Part shown: positions 1 through 11,816 of the stretch, one piece after another
Position numbering within the stretch: position 1 is the first letter of the stretch
Layout: the number at the start of each line of letters is the position of its first letter
NCBI RefSeq assembly: GCF_000174755.1
Contig: NZ_ACLQ01000010.1
Coordinates: 62,001 to 126,000 of the forward strand
Direction of reading: 5' to 3'
DNA: 64,000 nt
Source: Capnocytophaga gingivalis ATCC 33624
GTDB lineage: Bacteria > Bacteroidota > Bacteroidia > Flavobacteriales > Flavobacteriaceae
The notes under the pieces: model-generated
Seen by the model: the letters and a program-made list of their open reading frames with translations, nothing else
Database searches by the model: none
What the model was told of the DNA's origin: nothing
Program-made: the position numbers and the translations under genes

Positions 1-1
1 T

Positions 2-1555
<1,554 letters not shown>

Positions 1556-1591
1556 TTAATTATAATTAAAAAATAATTTACAAAAACTAAC

Positions 1592-1709
1592 TGTAGGGGC
1601 GAAGTCCGCGGACAAGTGGAGTATGTGAGGCAATTCGCTCTTAAATGAACCAAAATTCGCCCTTAAGTAAACGGAAAATGCGGTTGAATAAGCAGCATTC
1701 GCCCCTACA
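1592..1709. repeat. Small element bounded by 12-bp inverted repeats
   Basis: The gap between the isocitrate dehydrogenase and aconitase genes carries TGTAGGGGCGAA at 1592-1603 and its exact reverse complement at 1698-1709. Inside are two imperfect direct copies of a 19-bp unit (1632-1650 and 1654-1672, both starting AATTCG). It could be a MITE-like element or a long hairpin in the intergenic transcript; no protein-coding frame is evident. Confidence 0.6.
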
Positions 1710-1744
1710 ACAACTCAAAATTCAAAACTAAAAACTAACAACGT

Positions 1745-4009
1745 ATGGCTTTTGATATAGAAATGATAAAAAAGGTATACTCTCGTATGCCTGAAAGGGT
1801 TGATCAAGCGCGAAAGCTCTTGGGAAGACCCCTTACTCTCACTGAAAAAATACTCTATGCGCACCTCTGGGATGCGCTCCCTGCCACGGCTTTTGTTCGT
1901 GGTAAGGACTATGTGGATTTTGCCCCTGACCGTATCGCTTGTCAGGATGCTACTGCTCAAATGGCACTCCTACAGTTCATGCATGCCGGCAAATCCAAAG
2001 TGGCTGTACCTACTACTGTACACTGTGACCACCTTATTCAAGCCAAAGAAGGCGCCGAAATAGATCTTAAAGTAGCTACTGAACAGTCCAAAGAGGTTTT
2101 TGACTTCCTTTCCTCTGTATCTAACAAATATGGGATTGGTTTCTGGAAACCTGGGGCGGGAATTATCCACCAGATTGTCTTGGAGAACTATGCTTTCCCA
2201 GGGGGTATGATGATAGGAACAGACTCTCATACAGTCAATGCAGGAGGTCTCGGAATGCTTGCCATAGGAGTAGGAGGTGCCGATGCTGTGGATGTGATGG
2301 CGGGTATGGCTTGGGAACTAAAATTCCCTAAGCTCATCGGGGTCAAGCTCACGGGTAAGCTCAACGGATGGACTGCCCCTAAGGACGTAATCCTCAGAGT
2401 AGCCGATATCCTTACTGTAAAGGGTGGTACAGGTGCTATTGTAGAATACTTTGGCGAAGGTGCTCAATCCCTCTCTTGTACAGGTAAAGGTACAATCTGT
2501 AATATGGGTGCCGAGATTGGAGCAACAACCTCTACCTTTGGCTACGATGAGTCCATGCGCCGCTACCTCAAGGCTACTGGGCGTGAGGATGTGGTAGCAG
2601 CTGCCGACAAAGTAGCCGCCTACCTCACCGCTGATCCTGAAGTATATGCTGACCCTGAGAAATATTTTGACCAACTTATCGAAATCAACCTCTCTGAGTT
2701 AGAGCCTTACATCAATGGACCTTTTACACCTGACCGAGGTACACCTGTAAGCCAGATGAAGGAAGTAGCCCGCGCCAATGATTGGCCTCTGAAAGTGGAA
2801 TGGGGACTCATTGGTTCTTGTACCAACTCCTCTTACGAAGACCTAAGCCGTGCTGTTTCCGTAGTGAAACAAGCGGTAGATATGGGAGTAACTCCTAAGG
2901 CTGCTTTTGGAATCAATCCTGGTTCAGAACAGATTCGCTATACTATCGTCCGTGATGGCATCATGAAAGTGTTTGAACAGCTCAATACCAAAGTTTTCAC
3001 CAATGCTTGCGGCCCTTGTATTGGCCAATGGGATCGAGAAGGGGCTGAAAAACAGGAGAAAAATACTATCATCCACTCCTTCAACCGCAACTTCTCCAAG
3101 CGTGCTGATGGGAACCCCAATACCCATGCCTTCGTGACCTCTCCTGAGATAGTCGCGGCCTTGGCCATTGCCGGACGATTGGATTTTAACCCTATCACCG
3201 ATACCCTTACCAATGATAAGGGGGAGGAAGTGAAGTTCAAGCCTCCTTACGGAGAAGAACTCCCTACCAAAGGTTTTGCGGTAGATGACCCTGGCTATCA
3301 AGCACCTGCCCAAGATGGTAGCCATATAGAGGTAGTGGTATCGCCTACCTCCAACCGCCTACAACTCTTGGAACCTTTCGCTCCTTGGGATGGTAAGAAT
3401 ATCACTGGTGCTAAGTTGCTCATCAAAGCTCAAGGCAAATGTACCACCGACCATATTTCTATGGCGGGGCCTTGGTTGCGCTTCCGTGGACATTTGGACA
3501 ATATCTCAAACAATATGCTCATCGGGGCTGTCAATGCTTTCAATGGCAAGACCAATAGTGTCAAAAACCAGCTTACCGGCGGGTATGACGAAGTACCTAA
3601 GGTACAACGTGCCTACAAAGCAGCTGGGGTGCCCTCAATCGTGGTAGGTGACCAAAACTATGGGGAAGGTTCCTCTCGCGAACATGCGGCTATGGAACCT
3701 CGTCACCTCGGGGTGAAGGCTGTTTTGGTAAAATCCTTTGCGCGTATCCATGAGACCAACCTCAAAAAACAAGGTATGCTTGCCCTGACCTTTGCCAACG
3801 AGGCCGATTATGACAAAATACAGGAGGATGATACCATCAACTTCCTTGACCTTACCGACTTTGCGCCTAACAAACCCCTACACTTGGAGTTCGTTCACAA
3901 GGACGGCAGCAAGGATGTTATCCCCTGCAACCACACTTATAATGCTTCTCAAATAGAATGGTTCAAGGCCGGTAGTGCTCTGAATCTGATCGCTAAAAAC
4001 AAAAAGTAA
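1745..4009 (+). CDS. acn: Aconitate hydratase
   Basis: Interconverts citrate and isocitrate via cis-aconitate using a [4Fe-4S] cluster. At 754 residues it has the length and N-terminus ([21 protein letters not shown]) of the mitochondrial-type aconitases common in Bacteroidota rather than the longer AcnA/AcnB forms. The three cluster cysteines are seen in GSCTNSS (about C359) and ACGPC (about C422 and C425); the swivel domain follows after about residue 540 with the [14 protein letters not shown] active-site motif. The upstream gene encodes the next enzyme of the cycle. A strong hairpin terminator follows the stop. Confidence 0.97.
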   Translation: MAFDIEMIKKVYSRMPERVDQARKLLGRPLTLTEKILYAHLWDALPATAFVRGKDYVDFAPDRIACQDATAQMALLQFMHAGKSKVAVPTTVHCDHLIQAKEGAEIDLKVATEQSKEVFDFLSSVSNKYGIGFWKPGAGIIHQIVLENYAFPGGMMIGTDSHTVNAGGLGMLAIGVGGADAVDVMAGMAWELKFPKLIGVKLTGKLNGWTAPKDVILRVADILTVKGGTGAIVEYFGEGAQSLSCTGKGTICNMGAEIGATTSTFGYDESMRRYLKATGREDVVAAADKVAAYLTADPEVYADPEKYFDQLIEINLSELEPYINGPFTPDRGTPVSQMKEVARANDWPLKVEWGLIGSCTNSSYEDLSRAVSVVKQAVDMGVTPKAAFGINPGSEQIRYTIVRDGIMKVFEQLNTKVFTNACGPCIGQWDREGAEKQEKNTIIHSFNRNFSKRADGNPNTHAFVTSPEIVAALAIAGRLDFNPITDTLTNDKGEEVKFKPPYGEELPTKGFAVDDPGYQAPAQDGSHIEVVVSPTSNRLQLLEPFAPWDGKNITGAKLLIKAQGKCTTDHISMAGPWLRFRGHLDNISNNMLIGAVNAFNGKTNSVKNQLTGGYDEVPKVQRAYKAAGVPSIVVGDQNYGEGSSREHAAMEPRHLGVKAVLVKSFARIHETNLKKQGMLALTFANEADYDKIQEDDTINFLDLTDFAPNKPLHLEFVHKDGSKDVIPCNHTYNASQIEWFKAGSALNLIAKNKK

Positions 4010-4027
4010 TATAGAAGCCATATACAA

Positions 4028-4061
4028 AAGAGGCTGTCCCTCCGTGGAGACAGCCTCTTTC
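4028..4061. terminator. Intrinsic terminator between convergent genes
   Basis: An 11-bp stem (AAGAGGCTGTC / GACAGCCTCTT) with a 10-nt loop is followed by a T-rich run. It lies between the aconitase gene (+) and the DUF4302 gene (-) and may serve mainly the plus-strand transcript. Confidence 0.85.
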
Positions 4062-4076
4062 TTTTTCTTGATCTCT

Positions 4077-5741
4077 TTATCGGGTATAGAACCAATAGTC
4101 AGAATTCTTAGCACTGATGAACTTTGTCCATCCTCCGCCTACATCCTCTACTTTGAAAGGACCATTCTGCAAGAAGAAATTCACTATAGGGGAAAGATAG
4201 TTATAGGTAGTCCAGTTGCTACTTGCCGTATGAGTAGCTCCCTTGTCTACAAAACTCACTTGGTTAGTATCGCAAGGCACCGCAAGGGCATCTATGGCAT
4301 AAGAAACTGTAGCGGAACTTGTACCCCTACGTACTGTAAACCACAAGCTGCCGTACCCAATAGACATAGAATCCTGCAAACGATACGTTGCAGAAGCATT
4401 CCCTTTGGTTACTGTATGGGTTTTGTAAGTCTCATAGAGTGCCTTAAGCGCATCAGAAGCATACTCAAAATCTATAGATTTCCACTCATTCTGTGAAGGA
4501 TCATAAGGCAAGGTAGCATTATTATGCGAAAGGAAAGTTACCTCACTGTTCTTGGTACTGGTAAACTTATAAAGAGTTCCATCTCCATTGACATCGGTCA
4601 TCTGGTAAGGAGCATTCTGTGTCAAGACCTCTACCAAAGGATAGTTGCCGTAGTAATTCCAATAAAAGCCTTGCTCTACAGGAACTATATTTACCTGATC
4701 AGACTTTCCTGCCACTGGTAGGAAATCCAAGAGATAACGCATCTTATAGTTTCTATTATCGTAATAATATATAGTAAAATTCATCGCAATATCTTCGCTT
4801 GGGGAAAGTTTCCCTAAATAAAAATAAGGCGCTATATTACGTGACTTAACCGTCTTATAGAGATTATATATCTTAACAAAGGCAGCATTACTACTACAAA
4901 GATCATCTAACATATTAATCTTTATATTGCCATTATAAAAATCAAAAGGTAGGTTGTTATACACCATTCGGGTCTTTATAGAAGCATCATCCGCTGTAAT
5001 CTCACTATTGTCAGCCGAAAGGGTAAATTCGGAGAAGGTCTTCCCTGCAATAGTAATAGGCTCATAGAGCTTAAAGCCATTTTCGGTATAGATATAGGCC
5101 TTCTTGATCACAGTAGTCCCTTCTCGGGCTATGAATTGGCGATTGGAGGGTTGTAGTTCGAAATCTACTTCCTTGCCATTTATAGTTACAGGGTAAGCAT
5201 CTGAAACTCTGAACAAGCTTTGTCTTTCTCTTATTTTAGTGAGATAGGCAGTTGCCTCTCCCTCAAGCTTCCTTAGAGTCATCAGATTGTTAGAGCGTTG
5301 CCCTTTGAGGGTGAACACGCCATTTTCGTAGGACTGTATCACTAACTGATTGTCTCCTATTTTTCCCTCTGGGAAGAGTGCAGAAGGTTCTACGAATTGG
5401 TGCAATACCTTGTTATAGGTATCAAAAGTAAGGATAGATTTCTCACTAAAGTTAAGGGTATAGAGGGAAGTATCTTCCTCGGTGGTAGCCTCCGATAGGG
5501 CGGTTACTTTCCCTTGGTGGAACTTAAGGATATAATTGTACCCTCCGTATTGTTGACCTGTTCCTACATACATGGAGAGCAACCATCCATTGGTAGCTCC
5601 TTCCAAGAGGTTCACATACTCAGTGGAAGTCTCTCCAGTTCGCTTGGCATAGCTGTTGCCCTTGCCATAGACAGCTTCTTCTTCCTGACTACAGGAGGCC
5701 AGCAGGCAGGCAGCTAAGCACATATATATATATTTCTTCAT
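4077..5741 (-). CDS. DUF4302-type surface lipoprotein
   Basis: A 554-residue lipoprotein: signal peptide with a lipobox-like LLASC at about residue 16, followed by acidic residues typical of Bacteroidota surface lipoproteins. The N-terminal part (VNLLEGATNGWLLSMYVGTGQQ) matches my recollection of DUF4302, a family found beside SusC/SusD genes. No catalytic motif is recognised. It is the last gene of a four-gene minus-strand unit (SusC, SusD, HExxH lipoprotein, this gene), with 29 bp separating it from the previous stop. A substrate-binding or accessory role at the cell surface is inferred from context only. Confidence 0.75.
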   Translation of the reverse strand: MKKYIYMCLAACLLASCSQEEEAVYGKGNSYAKRTGETSTEYVNLLEGATNGWLLSMYVGTGQQYGGYNYILKFHQGKVTALSEATTEEDTSLYTLNFSEKSILTFDTYNKVLHQFVEPSALFPEGKIGDNQLVIQSYENGVFTLKGQRSNNLMTLRKLEGEATAYLTKIRERQSLFRVSDAYPVTINGKEVDFELQPSNRQFIAREGTTVIKKAYIYTENGFKLYEPITIAGKTFSEFTLSADNSEITADDASIKTRMVYNNLPFDFYNGNIKINMLDDLCSSNAAFVKIYNLYKTVKSRNIAPYFYLGKLSPSEDIAMNFTIYYYDNRNYKMRYLLDFLPVAGKSDQVNIVPVEQGFYWNYYGNYPLVEVLTQNAPYQMTDVNGDGTLYKFTSTKNSEVTFLSHNNATLPYDPSQNEWKSIDFEYASDALKALYETYKTHTVTKGNASATYRLQDSMSIGYGSLWFTVRRGTSSATVSYAIDALAVPCDTNQVSFVDKGATHTASSNWTTYNYLSPIVNFFLQNGPFKVEDVGGGWTKFISAKNSDYWFYTR

Positions 5742-5770
5742 ATCGTTCTAAAAATTCTAATGGTTATACA

Positions 5771-6814
5771 TTACCAATTGTAAGTTGAAAAATTCAAATT
5801 AGGAAGGTTTACATGGTGGGCTTGTACTTCTTTGCGAAGTTTTTCTAAATCCACACCAAACTCTTGGCTGAAGTAATTCTTAACAATTTCTAACTTTTTC
5901 AAGAGGATTTCCTTTCCTGTGTACTGGGCATCGGTCTTATTTTTACCATCAGCCGTAGCAAGTGCTTCTTCCCATATAAAGCCTCTTTTGAGTATCTGAG
6001 TCTTCCAAGCTGTGTAGGCAGCATCATCCAAGCCATCTCCATCAGTATCGGCAGTAGCATCTGTCGTTTCACATCCACACTGGTTTTTCTGATAGAATAC
6101 AATATAGTGAGCGATGAACTCAACAAAGTCCTCATGCACATTATCACTAGAATAGGGACTGATAAAGCCTGACTTGAGATAGTTTTGAGTATTGAGATTC
6201 CAGGATCTTGTCCAAGATCCCCCCTTATACTCTGCCGCACAGAGCTTCTCATACTCAGGAGGTATTTGCTTGTTTTGTTCCAATATATGAGAAGTCTCAT
6301 GGTAGATAAGCCTTAGCAGGTTGTTATCCATATCCTTACGCTTACTATCATCATGAGTATTGGGTTCTATATAGTTGACCCCCAGCAGTTCCAGGCGTAT
6401 CCCTGCGGTCGCCAACCCATTATAGGTTCCCCCTTCACGTGCATAGGCATAGGACCCTATCAACGTAATTTGTTTGGTTACATATTCCTCCATGAACTTC
6501 TTAGGCACTACCTTGGAGTAAGGTTGGTAGTACATATAGTCTATGAGGTTCACCATCTCCAATGCCTTTTGAGTAGAAGGAGGCGTTACATAGGTAAATT
6601 GGTTTCTATTGATATCGTTCTCAGGATATCGGTAGTTGATATTTACATTGTAGGGGATGGTCAGTTTTTGATTGATATACCTATCTAATTCAGATTGGTT
6701 TTTGGCTTGCTCCTTTGTGGTAAGTTGCACCACACTATTGTCTTTATCTGGATTGTCCTTCTGACAAGAGAAAAGAAAGAGCGCAAGGAATGGAATTATA
6801 CATATTTTCTTCAT
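5771..6814 (-). CDS. Zinc metallohydrolase lipoprotein of a SusC/SusD locus
   Basis: A 347-residue lipoprotein (signal peptide, LFSC lipobox at about residue 17) with a gluzincin-type HETSH motif at about residues 172-176, embedded in LIYHETSHILEQ. It resembles the TIGR04549 family of substrate-import-associated zinc metallohydrolases. A downstream HEDFVEF segment may supply a further zinc ligand. Between about residues 240 and 260 is a calcium-loop-like DTDGDGLDDA, which is unusual here and could stabilise the fold. Its place directly downstream of SusD suggests it trims a peptide or conjugate for the transporter; the substrate is unknown. Confidence 0.82.
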   Translation of the reverse strand: MKKICIIPFLALFLFSCQKDNPDKDNSVVQLTTKEQAKNQSELDRYINQKLTIPYNVNINYRYPENDINRNQFTYVTPPSTQKALEMVNLIDYMYYQPYSKVVPKKFMEEYVTKQITLIGSYAYAREGGTYNGLATAGIRLELLGVNYIEPNTHDDSKRKDMDNNLLRLIYHETSHILEQNKQIPPEYEKLCAAEYKGGSWTRSWNLNTQNYLKSGFISPYSSDNVHEDFVEFIAHYIVFYQKNQCGCETTDATADTDGDGLDDAAYTAWKTQILKRGFIWEEALATADGKNKTDAQYTGKEILLKKLEIVKNYFSQEFGVDLEKLRKEVQAHHVNLPNLNFSTYNW

Positions 6815-6826
6815 ACTGAAATCATT

Positions 6827-8359
6827 TTATCTTGGGTTTTGTGTCATTCCGGCTGCTGCTACATCCACAGGGATAGGCAGGGTACGTCGGTTATCTTCCT
6901 TAGTAAGTACCTCCACTATGTGAGCATTCCCGTCTATATCCATCTGGTGGCGGTGAATTTCTATGCCATAGCGGCGAATATCATACCAGCGCAAGCCCTC
7001 GCCAAGGGTGAGTAACCTACGACATTGTAAAAGGAAGTGCAAAAGATTTTCCTGATCATTATCTATAGTGAATTCTGGAGAAAGTCGCTTCTTCTGGGTG
7101 GCGTGACTCAGTTTAGAGGTAGGATCATAGCTTGAATAGGGGATATTTTGGTATCCAGAAACAATCTGACTCATGGTGAACTGAGGCTCATCCATAAAGT
7201 AGGCCTTAGCAAAAAGGTTCAAGTCCGCAACCGCTCCTGTATAGTTTTTCTGAAGAATGCGAGCTTCCGCACGAACCAGTAGGGTCTCATCCGTAGTAAA
7301 AAGGACAATCTGGGTATTATTACCTGTATAGGTAGGATATTTGGTATAGATATACTTGCTGGCATCTACACGGAAGGACTCATATTGTTTATCCTTGTAG
7401 TTATTAGTCCAAAGATTATTCGCATCGCGGAAGGTCTCTCTTACAGCAGTACCTCTGGAGTGTGCAAAGCGACCTACTGTCTGTCCATCGATAAAGCGGC
7501 GAGCATAGGAAGATACAGAGGCGAGCATAAGATTTGCCTCTACCCCTTCACGGGTGTATTCCTTGGCATGAGGGTCATTGTTCCCCAAAGCTTGGAAGGC
7601 AATCCAGTTACGCAAGTTGGTAGGAGTATCTCCTAATACCTCAGTAGCCATCTCCTCTGCCTTAGCCCATTTAGTATAATACAGATAGAAACGAGCGGCA
7701 AAAGCATAGGCTGCTTTTTTATTAAAATGCATCTTAGGTACTTTATAGTAAGTATCATCAAGCAAAGGAAGCCCTTCTGTAAGGTCTTTTTCTATATACT
7801 GATATACCTCTGCTACGGTATTACGAGGACGTTCTGCTCTGAAGTTATTGATTGGAAAATCTATATAAGGTACTCCAAGGTCTGTTGTACTTGTCTGGGC
7901 ATTATAGGGTTTACCAAAAAGGTTTACCAAGACAAAATGAGCATAAGCTCGTGCCACTAAGGCTTCTCCCTTAGCTGCTCTCAGCTGAGGAGAATCACCC
8001 AGCTTTGTGATAGCTTCCAAGGCGGTATTGGCATGATAGATAGCGCCATAATGGTCTTCCCATAGAGTACGCAAGCCATCTATATACTTATATTCATGCA
8101 TATCCTTATGCCAATAGACAAGCTCTTCGATAAAAGAAAGTGTCTTGGCATTGGTTGCACCTATATCGTCTATATTATCCGAGGAAAATTCGGTAACTAC
8201 CGCTGGGGTCGAGGTAGGATAGGCACTGACCAAGAGCTTCTGCACTTTATCCGCACTATCGACTGTCACCCTACTATCGGGGTCTTTATCCAAATATTTG
8301 TCACAGGCCACCACACTCAGTAGTAGCATTAGTATCAATGGAATTTTATTTCTTCTCAT
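6827..8359 (-). CDS. susD-like: RagB/SusD family nutrient-uptake lipoprotein
   Basis: A 510-residue outer-surface lipoprotein (signal peptide, SVVAC lipobox at about residue 19) that acts as the lid of a SusC transporter. The early CDKYLDKDPDSRV segment, TPR-like helices (AYAHFVLVNLFGKPYN) and a C-terminal region with LLQCRRLLTLGEGLRWYDIRRYG are hallmarks of SusD proteins. The start lies 16 bp after the SusC stop, so the two are co-transcribed. Ligand not predictable; the neighbouring metallohydrolase makes a peptide or protein-derived ligand plausible. Confidence 0.93.
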   Translation of the reverse strand: MRRNKIPLILMLLLSVVACDKYLDKDPDSRVTVDSADKVQKLLVSAYPTSTPAVVTEFSSDNIDDIGATNAKTLSFIEELVYWHKDMHEYKYIDGLRTLWEDHYGAIYHANTALEAITKLGDSPQLRAAKGEALVARAYAHFVLVNLFGKPYNAQTSTTDLGVPYIDFPINNFRAERPRNTVAEVYQYIEKDLTEGLPLLDDTYYKVPKMHFNKKAAYAFAARFYLYYTKWAKAEEMATEVLGDTPTNLRNWIAFQALGNNDPHAKEYTREGVEANLMLASVSSYARRFIDGQTVGRFAHSRGTAVRETFRDANNLWTNNYKDKQYESFRVDASKYIYTKYPTYTGNNTQIVLFTTDETLLVRAEARILQKNYTGAVADLNLFAKAYFMDEPQFTMSQIVSGYQNIPYSSYDPTSKLSHATQKKRLSPEFTIDNDQENLLHFLLQCRRLLTLGEGLRWYDIRRYGIEIHRHQMDIDGNAHIVEVLTKEDNRRTLPIPVDVAAAGMTQNPR

Positions 8360-8375
8360 GTGAATATTTTTTAGG

Positions 8376-11300
8376 TTATAGTCCTACACGTATACTGAAA
8401 GTAAGCTGCTTAGGCGTAGGGATGAAAGAGCTACTTGCCGAAAACTCCGGATCAGCTCCGTTAAGCTTCTTATCAGCATAGAGTAAGAAAAGGTTTGTTC
8501 CTTGTAGTTTGAAACTTAGGCGCTTGATTTTCATATCACGAAGCGTTTCTTTATCAAAGTCATAGGCGAGAGAAATCTCTTTCAAGCGAATGAAATCTCC
8601 CTTGGCGATACGTACATCGGAATAGTTATAAGCGGTATAGGCATACTCCAAGGTAGGGGTTGCATAGAGCTGATAAGCAGAAGCAATAGCAGGGATATTC
8701 GTTCTGTTCTCATCTCCTGGTTGCATCCAGCGATTTTTGAACTCTTTTGGCATTGCAACCATATCACTGGGTGAGGTAGGAGAGTCGTTAATATATGAAT
8801 GTTTGAAAGAAGCTGGTAAGCGCAATACATTTCCAAAAGAGTAGGTAAGGAGTATATTAAGAGATATTCCTTTGTACTTGAATAGGTTCCCCAAGCTTCC
8901 CACATCGGTAGGGCGGGTAGTTCCTGAATATTTTAAGAAGTCCAAGTTGTCTCGCTGATCAAGGCGAAGTCCGTCTATAGTGGTGTTACCATTGGAGTCG
9001 GCAAAGGTAGGAAGTCCCTCACTGTTGAGTCCGCGGAAAGGAATAGAGAAGATAGAGCCCACTGGGTAGCCTTCCTTGGAGAAGCCCGTTCCCTTGACCA
9101 TATCCTCGATGGTGGCCTCTACATAGAGTTTGGTGATTTTATTGTCATTTCGGGCATAGACGAAGGTAGTTACCCAGGAGAAGTCTCCTATGGTAAGGTT
9201 CTTAGTCTGGAGACTCAAATCCACTCCTGAGGAGCGCATCGCAGCTACGTTGCCTGAACGAATTACAGTTCCATTAAGCCCTTGTGAAGGTACACGCCCT
9301 ATAAGGTCGTAGTTGTTACGAGTATACCAGTCCAAGGCAAGGTTGATTCGGTTCTTGAAAAGCCCCATCTGTACCCCAAGGTTTAGCTCTTCTTTTTTCT
9401 CATAGGTAAGATCATGGTTGGCAGCTTCGCTGATACGCAAAGCGGTTTCTTGGAAGCGATCTGCACTACGCCATGGACGCTCCCCTATAATCTTGGCCAA
9501 GGAGTTGCTCACTGAAGGACTCTCAGGGGTCATCCCAAAAGATCCTTTGAAAGAAAGAGCTGAAATAGGCTTGAGCTTAGGGAAGAATTTTTCCTGAGAG
9601 ATATTCCAAGTGAGAGCAAGGTTCCATGTAGGCATCCAGCGGATATAGTGAGAAGCACCGAACTTGTTGGAGGCATCGGTACGGAGAGTCCCGTTGAAGA
9701 TATATTTGTCCTTATAGGAATACATTGCGTTGGAGAAGAAAGCTACATTGCGTGTAGTGGTACGGGTAAGGGTGTAGTAGTTGGTTTTATTCTCCTGCAT
9801 CTGCTTGAAGGCCTCATAGGAGAAGTAGGACATATCGCCCAATTCGTATAACAAACCTAAGTTCTGGTTCCAGTCCTTGTTGCGGTAGATGTCACTGGTC
9901 TCAGCACCTCCCAATACTTGTATCTTGTGAATACCTCCTGAGAAAGCATCCCTATAGTCTATCGTACCACGGAAGTCCTTACCATTGAGGATACTTTCAC
10001 TCTTTTCACGAATTCCTCCTTCAGGAAGTACGGTACGCTTTACATCGAAATCGTCATAAGGGTCTTCATAGAGGTAGGTATTGTTAGTGATCATGGTAAC
10101 ATTGTCCATCGCTCTATAAGCTCTGGCCAAGTTCGATCTTTCAGTTTGGTTCAGCTCTTGAGAAATATTCTGGTAGCGAATAGCCGCCAACCCGACAGCA
10201 GTCACCTTAGGAGAGATTTTCCAAGAGAGCTGCCCTTGTATCTTGATATCTCCTATATGAGTATTGGTATAGTTATTCTCCATTTCCTCAAAGATATTCA
10301 AGGGCGCAAAGCGATAACGATAGACAGCGTCTGGATCCATAGTACGAGAAGCGTTTAGTGCATACGAATAAGGATTCAGTGAGAAAGCTGAGGACACCTT
10401 TCCGGATACGCCATCTACAGAACCAGGAGTCTTATTCTCACGATAAGAACCATTGGCAATTAAGTTGAAGGAAACGCTCTTACTAAGCTTATAGTTTGCG
10501 TTAATGTTGGCTGTATACCTATTATAGTTAGAAAAGCGCATCCATCCTGGGTCATTGATAATTCCCACAGAAGCATAGTAAGAAGCTTTGTCGGTACCGG
10601 TGGAGATACTTACCGAATGGCTTTGTAGAATGCTTGTTTGAAAAAGTCGGGAAAACCAGTCAGTATTGCGCATCTCAGCAGCTCTTAAGAAAGCTTCTTT
10701 AGCTTCGTTTGTATTGGCAAGACCATAACCAGAAGGAGTTGCAGTATTGAGTAGGGCATACATACGGCCTATCTCTCCATAGTGACGGCGGTTTCCCATC
10801 TCTTTATAGGTAATATTTCCTCGCCTCATCATCTCCATGAAGACATCCATTTGGTCTTGGGAGTTCATGATATTGAAGTTGTTATAGGAAGGAATGAGCC
10901 TAAAGGTAGATTCATTGGTATAGGAAATGCTATTGGTGCCCTTAGACCCTTTGCGGGTATTGACTACCACTACCCCTGCTATGGCACGAGGCCCATAGAT
11001 GGAAGTAGCTGAAGCATCCTTGAGCACACGGAAGGTATCAATATCATCAGAAGATAGTCCCCCCAAAGCTGAGGCAATAAGGGTTTTGGCATCCGAAGAG
11101 GAGAGGGCATCTGGGCTGAGCTCTACCCCATCGTCCAAAATGATCCCATCTACCACCCATAGCGGCTTGCTCTCCCCATAGATGGAAGAAGGGCCTCGTA
11201 CATTGGTACGTGCTACCGCTTCTCCTGTGGTGGAAGGGGTAGAGGTTGTCTTGGCTGTGGAAGAAGACATCACCACATCTATCGTGGTTGCCTCCCCTAC

Positions 11301-11552
11301 TGTTCGCTCTATGGTTGCCATTCCCAAAGAGGAAAATACCAAAATGTCAGTACTTTTGGCTAAAATCGTATACCCTCCCTTAGCATCGGTCTGGGTAGTA
11401 CGTGAGGAATCCCCCTTGAGAGAAACGACGACTCCTTGCTGTGGTAAGCCCTGTGAGTTCTTAACGGTCCCACTGATGGACTTCTCTTGTGCAAAAGTGT
11501 GAATCATCCCCAGAAGGGAAAACAGTAAGCAAATGCTTATTTTGATTCGCAT
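8376..11552 (-). CDS. susC-like: SusC/RagA family TonB-linked outer membrane transporter
   Basis: A 1058-residue TonB-dependent transporter. A signal peptide ends near residue 21; a carboxypeptidase-regulatory-like domain (ISGTVKNSQGLPQQGVVVSL) spans about 24-95; the plug includes LKDASATSIYGPRAIAGVVVVNTRKG at about 178-203, a SusC signature; the rest is the 22-strand barrel ending in LTFSIRVGL with a hydrophobic C-terminus. It is the first gene of the SusC-SusD-metallohydrolase-DUF4302 operon. A TAAATTTG -7 box lies about 25 bp upstream of the start. No anti-sigma or sigma gene sits next to it. Confidence 0.95.
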   Translation of the reverse strand: MRIKISICLLFSLLGMIHTFAQEKSISGTVKNSQGLPQQGVVVSLKGDSSRTTQTDAKGGYTILAKSTDILVFSSLGMATIERTVGEATTIDVVMSSSTAKTTSTPSTTGEAVARTNVRGPSSIYGESKPLWVVDGIILDDGVELSPDALSSSDAKTLIASALGGLSSDDIDTFRVLKDASATSIYGPRAIAGVVVVNTRKGSKGTNSISYTNESTFRLIPSYNNFNIMNSQDQMDVFMEMMRRGNITYKEMGNRRHYGEIGRMYALLNTATPSGYGLANTNEAKEAFLRAAEMRNTDWFSRLFQTSILQSHSVSISTGTDKASYYASVGIINDPGWMRFSNYNRYTANINANYKLSKSVSFNLIANGSYRENKTPGSVDGVSGKVSSAFSLNPYSYALNASRTMDPDAVYRYRFAPLNIFEEMENNYTNTHIGDIKIQGQLSWKISPKVTAVGLAAIRYQNISQELNQTERSNLARAYRAMDNVTMITNNTYLYEDPYDDFDVKRTVLPEGGIREKSESILNGKDFRGTIDYRDAFSGGIHKIQVLGGAETSDIYRNKDWNQNLGLLYELGDMSYFSYEAFKQMQENKTNYYTLTRTTTRNVAFFSNAMYSYKDKYIFNGTLRTDASNKFGASHYIRWMPTWNLALTWNISQEKFFPKLKPISALSFKGSFGMTPESPSVSNSLAKIIGERPWRSADRFQETALRISEAANHDLTYEKKEELNLGVQMGLFKNRINLALDWYTRNNYDLIGRVPSQGLNGTVIRSGNVAAMRSSGVDLSLQTKNLTIGDFSWVTTFVYARNDNKITKLYVEATIEDMVKGTGFSKEGYPVGSIFSIPFRGLNSEGLPTFADSNGNTTIDGLRLDQRDNLDFLKYSGTTRPTDVGSLGNLFKYKGISLNILLTYSFGNVLRLPASFKHSYINDSPTSPSDMVAMPKEFKNRWMQPGDENRTNIPAIASAYQLYATPTLEYAYTAYNYSDVRIAKGDFIRLKEISLAYDFDKETLRDMKIKRLSFKLQGTNLFLLYADKKLNGADPEFSASSSFIPTPKQLTFSIRVGL

Positions 11553-11576
11553 AAATTTGAGTTTTTATTTTTAGGC

Positions 11577-11584
11577 CAAATTTA
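11577..11584 (-). promoter_or_regulatory. -7 box for the SusC operon
   Basis: On the minus strand this reads TAAATTTG, matching the Bacteroidota TAnnTTTG element, 25 bp upstream of the SusC start. The -33 element is weak (TTCG about 23 bp upstream). The rest of the 264-bp gap holds an AT-rich stretch and the hemL terminator. Confidence 0.5.
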
Positions 11585-11744
11585 CGATTTTTCACGAGAC
11601 TGACGAATTTTTTTCTGGTTTTTTAAGAAAATTATATTCTTTTATAATCAATCTAAATAGACAACCATAAAATAGTGAGTTCTAAGCCGTCTCTCTCCGA
11701 GAGTGGAGAAAGTGAACCCTACTTACATGAATAGAAACAAAAAA

Positions 11745-11784
11745 CAGAGAGCAACTGTCATAACATCCTGACAACTGCTCTCTG
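11745..11784 (-). terminator. Terminator downstream of hemL
   Basis: CAGAGAGCA...TGACA arms pair across an 8-nt loop with a three-base internal mismatch. On the minus strand the stem is followed by TTTTTTG. It lies 33 bp beyond the hemL stop. Confidence 0.7.
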
Positions 11785-11816
11785 CTCTCCGTTCACTGCT
11801 CACTGCTCACTGTTTT

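Noticed and set aside
1712-1740. Repeated AAAACTAAAAACTAAC-type leaders (also before 18212 and leuS)
   Set aside because: Such A-rich leaders are common in Bacteroidota intergenic DNA and may only favour translation initiation; not specific enough to call.
4044-4496. Plus-strand frame starting in the terminator after aconitase
   Set aside because: It begins inside the hairpin and runs antisense to the DUF4302 gene.
11790-11812. TTCACTGCTCACT motif, also at about 14532 and 50340
   Set aside because: It is short and sits in low-complexity intergenic DNA; I could not link it to a function.
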